Origin: CAYVOX01 sp964453035
GTDB taxonomy: Bacteria > Chloroflexota > Anaerolineae > Anaerolineales > Anaerolineaceae
Reading direction: 5' to 3'
Assembly: GCA_964453035.1 (NCBI GenBank)
Contig: CAYVOX010000125.1
Coordinates: 1 to 9,820, forward strand
Length of the DNA stretch: 9,820 nucleotides
Made by a program: the position numbers and the translations under genes. Below the pieces are notes generated by a model. It was not told where the DNA came from and searched no databases. It worked only from the letters and a program-made list of their open reading frames with translations. The first letter of the stretch is position 1. Each line of letters begins with the position of its first letter. Positions 7,738 to 9,820 of this stretch are shown here, piece by piece.

Positions 7738-8149
7738 CGAGCATAATCGGGATGGACAACGGTCACTCGGCTGTTTTCTCCCTGATCCCAGTGAGCAGGT
7801 TGGGTGCAGCTCCAGGAATAGTTGCCGGGGGCGCGGGGAGCGGTGAACACCGTTTCCACGGTCTGATTGGGGGGGATAACTACCTGAAAGAGGATGCGGT
7901 TAGCAGGGATGGGGGTTTGGGCCTGGCTGGATGAATCGGCGTGCAGGATGAGGATATGTTCAAGGGGGTGGAATTAACCACGGTGAGCGTAATCTTATCG
8001 CCGGCGGGGATGTGCCTGGCTGAGAGGCGCAGGCCATCTGCTGCGAATTCAATCCGCAGGTTTTTGGTTGTCTGGATCCCGGCGGGTCGACATGCAGCGA
8101 GCAAGACAGCAGCGCAAATGAGTAAAATGAATCCAAGCAAACGGCGCAT
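7734..8149 (-). pseudogene. cupredoxin-like lipoprotein, frameshifted
   Basis: Read from ATG at 8149, the frame gives a lipoprotein signal (MRRLLGF... lipobox LLAAC, Cys20) and the first strands of a cupredoxin domain (IPAGDKITLTVVN), then leaves frame and stops at 7880. From about 7968 the next frame continues the domain without a stop to a TAA at 7736-7734. Adding one C on this strand at the C5 run (7964-7968) joins the two into a 138-residue protein. In the joined product H65 (LEHILIL), C115 and H120 (SCTQPAHW) match the His, Cys and His ligands of azurin-type copper sites with azurin's C-x4-H spacing; no Met sits at the axial position, where Gly is found and a Gln is next to it. As read, the truncated form lacks all three ligands. 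The long intact second part points to a recent mutation or a sequencing error. It is probably an extracytoplasmic copper or electron-transfer protein. A good GGAGG lies 4 nt before the ATG. Confidence 0.75.
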
Positions 8150-8153
8150 CAGG

Positions 8154-8158
8154 CCTCC
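8154..8158 (-). promoter_or_regulatory. Shine-Dalgarno of the cupredoxin-like gene
   Basis: GGAGG on the minus strand, 4 nt before the ATG at 8149-8147. It fixes the start and, with the signal peptide, shows that the minus strand rather than the plus strand is coding here. Confidence 0.55.
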
Positions 8159-8281
8159 GGACGGGTGGGATAGGGTAATTGTACTTCACGCGGGGCATAA
8201 CCATTTTTGACTAAGCGGGTTGAATCCATAGACAGGCGGCTTTTTTGCCTGTACACTGTTTGCTATCAGAATCAGGGCGCT

Positions 8282-8287
8282 GGGAGG
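8282..8287 (+). promoter_or_regulatory. Shine-Dalgarno that decides the ferredoxin start
   Basis: GGGAGG is followed after 6 nt by ATG at 8294. This supports a 72-residue ferredoxin rather than the longer reading from 8207, whose extra 29 residues do not look like ferredoxin and lie in the promoter region. The ATG at 8312 is more typical of ferredoxin N-termini but has no comparable site before it. Confidence 0.6.
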
Positions 8288-8293
8288 CAGTGG

Positions 8294-8512
8294 ATGCGAG
8301 AAAAGCTGAGCATGAAGCTGGTAGTTGATGATGGATTGTGCCTGGCGTGCGGGGCGTGCGTGGGAGTGTGCGCCTTCAACGCCCTGACGTTAAGCAACCG
8401 GCGATTGGTCGTTGCGGAGGAGGCATGCCAGGCCTGCCACCTGTGCGAAAAGGTTTGCCCGGTTGGTGCACTCATGATGGTGGAAAGCCCGGCAGCGGAG
8501 GGGGTACGATGA
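8294..8512 (+). CDS. 2[4Fe-4S] ferredoxin, partner of the GGR-family reductase
   Basis: A 72-residue bacterial-type ferredoxin with two complete cluster motifs: CLACGACVGVC and CQACHLCEKVCP, eight cysteines in the CxxCxxCxxxC spacing. The first motif lacks the usual Pro after its fourth Cys (Ala instead). It has no signal peptide and is cytoplasmic. The stop codon overlaps the start of the next gene by ATGA, so the two proteins are made together. In Methanosarcina acetivorans a ferredoxin encoded beside geranylgeranyl reductase is needed for full reduction of isoprenoid chains; the same role as electron donor is inferred here. A start at 8312 would shorten it by six residues. Confidence 0.85.
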   Translation: MREKLSMKLVVDDGLCLACGACVGVCAFNALTLSNRRLVVAEEACQACHLCEKVCPVGALMMVESPAAEGVR

Positions 8513-9702
8513 AAGCGGCTTATGATGTGATTGTGGTGGGGGCGGGGCCGGCAGGCAGCACAGCGGCGCGACGAGCAGCAGAGGGGGGGCTGGATGTGTT
8601 GTTGATTGAAAAGCGGCAGGAGATTGGCGCTCCGGTGCGCTGCGCTGAAGCCATCGGTGTGGAGCTTTCCAGACCGTTTATTGAGCCGGATGAATGTTGG
8701 ATTGATGCGCGAATCAATTATTATGCCATTCGCAACAGCCGGGGCGAGCGGGTAAAATTGCCCCCGGCAGAACCCACACTGGTGGTGAACCGCAAGGTGT
8801 TCGATGTTGAACTGGCGCTCAAAGCGGCGCGGGCAGGGGCAGTAATACAGGCTGGAGTGGCGGCTGTGGGATTGGCGCATGACGGAACCCGGGTCAGCGG
8901 GGTGCGGGTGGAGATGGGGAGACGGCAGATGGAAATTAGCGCGAGGTTGGTGATTGCGGCGGACGGAACGGAATCACAGGTGGCGCGCTGGGCAGGGCTG
9001 CGCACCACGCCCCCGCCCGGAGATTATTACTCGGCGTTTGAGTATTACCTGGCGGGGGTTGGTGGGAAGATTGAGGCGGATACGTGCGAGTATCATCTGG
9101 ATGCGACCCTGGCGCCGGGAGGATACCTGTGGATATTCCCGAAAGGGGAGGATAGCGCCAACGTGGGTCTGGTGGTGACCGCAGACCGGGCACAGGGCAC
9201 CTCCTTGAAGGAAAAGCTGGATGCGTTCGTTGAAAAGCGGTTTGGGACGGTGAGCGTCATCAGCCTGATTGCAGGGGGGATTCCGGTGACGGGGGCGCTG
9301 AAGCAGATGGGTTGCGACGGGTTACTGGTAGTGGGCGATGCCGCTCACCAGGCAGATCCGTTGAGCGGCGGCGGCATCAACTGGGGAATGGTGGGGGCAG
9401 ATTTGGCCGCCAGCGTAGGTGTAGAGGCGCTGCGGGCAGGCGATGTGAGTTGGAAGAAGTTGCAGGCCTACCAACACTTATGGCAGGAGCGCTGCGGTAA
9501 GATGCACGCGGCGTTGTATCAGATTCGGAAGATTATCTCAAGGATGGAACAATCCCGGCTGGATGGACTGGTGCAAAAGGCGGCTCAGTTGCCAATTGCT
9601 GAGATGAGCCTGGGGCAAATCATGCTGGCGATTTTGAAGAACGATCCCAGGTTGTTGTTTGAGGCCAGATCGTTAATTGCCACGGGGCTCATCCTCAAGT
9701 GA
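8509..9702 (+). CDS. geranylgeranyl reductase family FAD-dependent oxidoreductase
   Basis: A 397-residue flavoprotein of the geranylgeranyl reductase (GGR) family, which saturates double bonds of isoprenoid chains (archaeal lipids, phytyl chains, quinone tails). The FAD-binding Rossmann fold opens the protein (V-x-G11-A-G13-P-A-G16, with E34 at the end of the second strand for the ribose). PVRC45AE is the conserved Cys loop near the flavin. P203-GGYLWIFP211 fits the PxxYxWxFP substrate motif described for archaeal GGR. GDAAHQADPLSGGG (D277) is the second FAD motif. The C-terminal 90 residues are helical without a clear membrane segment. The frame is open upstream to 8338, but that part overlaps the ferredoxin and lacks homology; the ATG at 8509 directly precedes the FAD motif. 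The substrate is unknown: in a bacterium it may be a menaquinone tail, a carotenoid or chlorophyll precursor, or an unusual lipid. Confidence 0.88.
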   Translation: MKAAYDVIVVGAGPAGSTAARRAAEGGLDVLLIEKRQEIGAPVRCAEAIGVELSRPFIEPDECWIDARINYYAIRNSRGERVKLPPAEPTLVVNRKVFDVELALKAARAGAVIQAGVAAVGLAHDGTRVSGVRVEMGRRQMEISARLVIAADGTESQVARWAGLRTTPPPGDYYSAFEYYLAGVGGKIEADTCEYHLDATLAPGGYLWIFPKGEDSANVGLVVTADRAQGTSLKEKLDAFVEKRFGTVSVISLIAGGIPVTGALKQMGCDGLLVVGDAAHQADPLSGGGINWGMVGADLAASVGVEALRAGDVSWKKLQAYQHLWQERCGKMHAALYQIRKIISRMEQSRLDGLVQKAAQLPIAEMSLGQIMLAILKNDPRLLFEARSLIATGLILK

Positions 9703-9820
9703 GAGGATGCCCGACTGGCCAAGAACGCGCAGCGCTTCGACGCTTACAAACTCATTGGCGCGGGAAGACCCGGTTGGTCCCCAATTCACCAGGGAATAAC
9801 CGGAGGTGCGCTCAGAAATG
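9673..9820 (-). CDS. 3' end of an unidentified gene, cut by the window edge
   Basis: The minus strand is open from the window edge to a TAA at 9675-9673, 48 codons, ending in ...LSLEDEPRGN. The translation (for example SGYSLVNWGPTGSS and ANEFVSVEALRVLGQ) has the mixed hydrophobic and charged pattern of a real protein, with an amphipathic stretch. I do not recognise the family. It would converge on the GGR gene with a 30-nt overlap at their 3' ends. The plus strand is also open over this short piece, so coding on the minus strand is likely rather than certain. Confidence 0.45.
   Translation of the reverse strand, partial: ISERTSGYSLVNWGPTGSSRANEFVSVEALRVLGQSGILSLEDEPRGN

Larger units (their letters stand above)
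8150..8293. promoter_or_regulatory. divergent intergenic region with candidate promoters
   Basis: This 144-bp stretch separates the divergently transcribed cupredoxin-like and ferredoxin genes, so both promoters should lie here. On the minus strand TACAAT (8183-8178) resembles a -10 box, about 30 nt before the start codon, without a clear -35. On the plus strand TTGACT (8207-8212) resembles a -35 box, followed only by a poor -10 (TAGACA, 8229-8234). A 6-bp inverted repeat, ACAGGC/GCCTGT (8232-8237 and 8247-8252), encloses GGC and six T. All box calls are by eye and weak. Confidence 0.35.

Noticed and set aside
7729..7750. Imperfect inverted repeat (CCGAATTA/TAATCGG) at the convergent gene ends, considered as a bidirectional terminator
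   Set aside because: Seven pairs with a bulge, AT-rich, and no T tract on either side; too weak to call.
7752..8210. Two plus-strand open frames (7752-7934 and 7941-8210) in the gap after the kinase
   Set aside because: They are antisense to the cupredoxin-like lipoprotein, whose signal peptide, lipobox, ribosome binding site and ligand motifs fit the minus strand much better.
8207..8293. N-terminal extension of the ferredoxin from an ATG at 8207
   Set aside because: The extra residues lie in the promoter region, resemble no ferredoxin, and the strong Shine-Dalgarno at 8282-8287 favours the ATG at 8294.
8338..8508. N-terminal extension of the GGR protein from an ATG at 8338
   Set aside because: It would run through the ferredoxin gene in another frame; the FAD-binding motif begins just after the ATG at 8509, as usual for the family.
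8272..8880. Minus-strand open frame of 202 codons across the ferredoxin and GGR genes
   Set aside because: It is opposite two genes with complete cysteine and FAD motifs; its His/Arg/Cys-rich translation has no domain.
1..9820. Search for tRNA or rRNA genes, CRISPR arrays, insertion sequences and long direct repeats
   Set aside because: None seen: coding sequence fills almost all of the window, and no spaced repeats, transposase motifs or terminal inverted repeats were found by eye.

Overview
The window reads as bacterial chromosome of fairly high GC, with G-rich coding strands, Shine-Dalgarno sites, lipoprotein signal peptides and closely packed genes. A two-domain lipoprotein NagZ, BadF-type sugar kinase, and archaeal-style ferredoxin/geranylgeranyl-reductase pair would fit a Chloroflexota (Anaerolineae-like) or similar anaerobic bacterium. 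That placement is inferred from gene style only; no marker gene is present.

Region 1 (67-7737, + strand) is one co-directional run of six genes for salvage of peptidoglycan amino sugars: a lipoprotein GH3 N-acetylglucosaminidase (NagZ type), a GH20 hexosaminidase, a beta-lactamase-fold serine hydrolase that resembles the AmiE-type muramyl amidases found beside nagZ in Bacillus, 1,6-anhydro-MurNAc kinase (AnmK), MurNAc-6-P etherase (MurQ) and a BadF-family GlcNAc (or MurNAc/GlcNAc) kinase. Four of the five internal junctions overlap or abut (ATGA, ATGATG, TGATG and TAGATG), which points to a single translationally coupled operon. Together these genes would split GlcNAc from muropeptides, remove the peptide, phosphorylate anhydro-MurNAc to MurNAc-6-P, convert that to GlcNAc-6-P, and phosphorylate the freed GlcNAc to the same product. 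No transporter, NagA, NagB or MurR-type regulator lies in the window. A strong hairpin lies just before the first start codon.

Region 2 (7734-8149, - strand) holds a cupredoxin-like lipoprotein gene, convergent with the kinase. It carries an apparent one-base deletion in a homopolymer; adding the base back restores an intact 138-residue protein with azurin-like His/Cys/His ligands. A short intergenic stretch (8150-8293) probably carries divergent promoters.

Region 3 (8294-9702, + strand) is a 2[4Fe-4S] ferredoxin translationally coupled (ATGA) to a geranylgeranyl-reductase-family flavoprotein. This matches the ferredoxin-GGR pairs of methanogenic archaea, where the ferredoxin supplies electrons for isoprenoid chain saturation. 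The right edge (9673-9820) contains the probable 3' end of an unidentified gene on the - strand.
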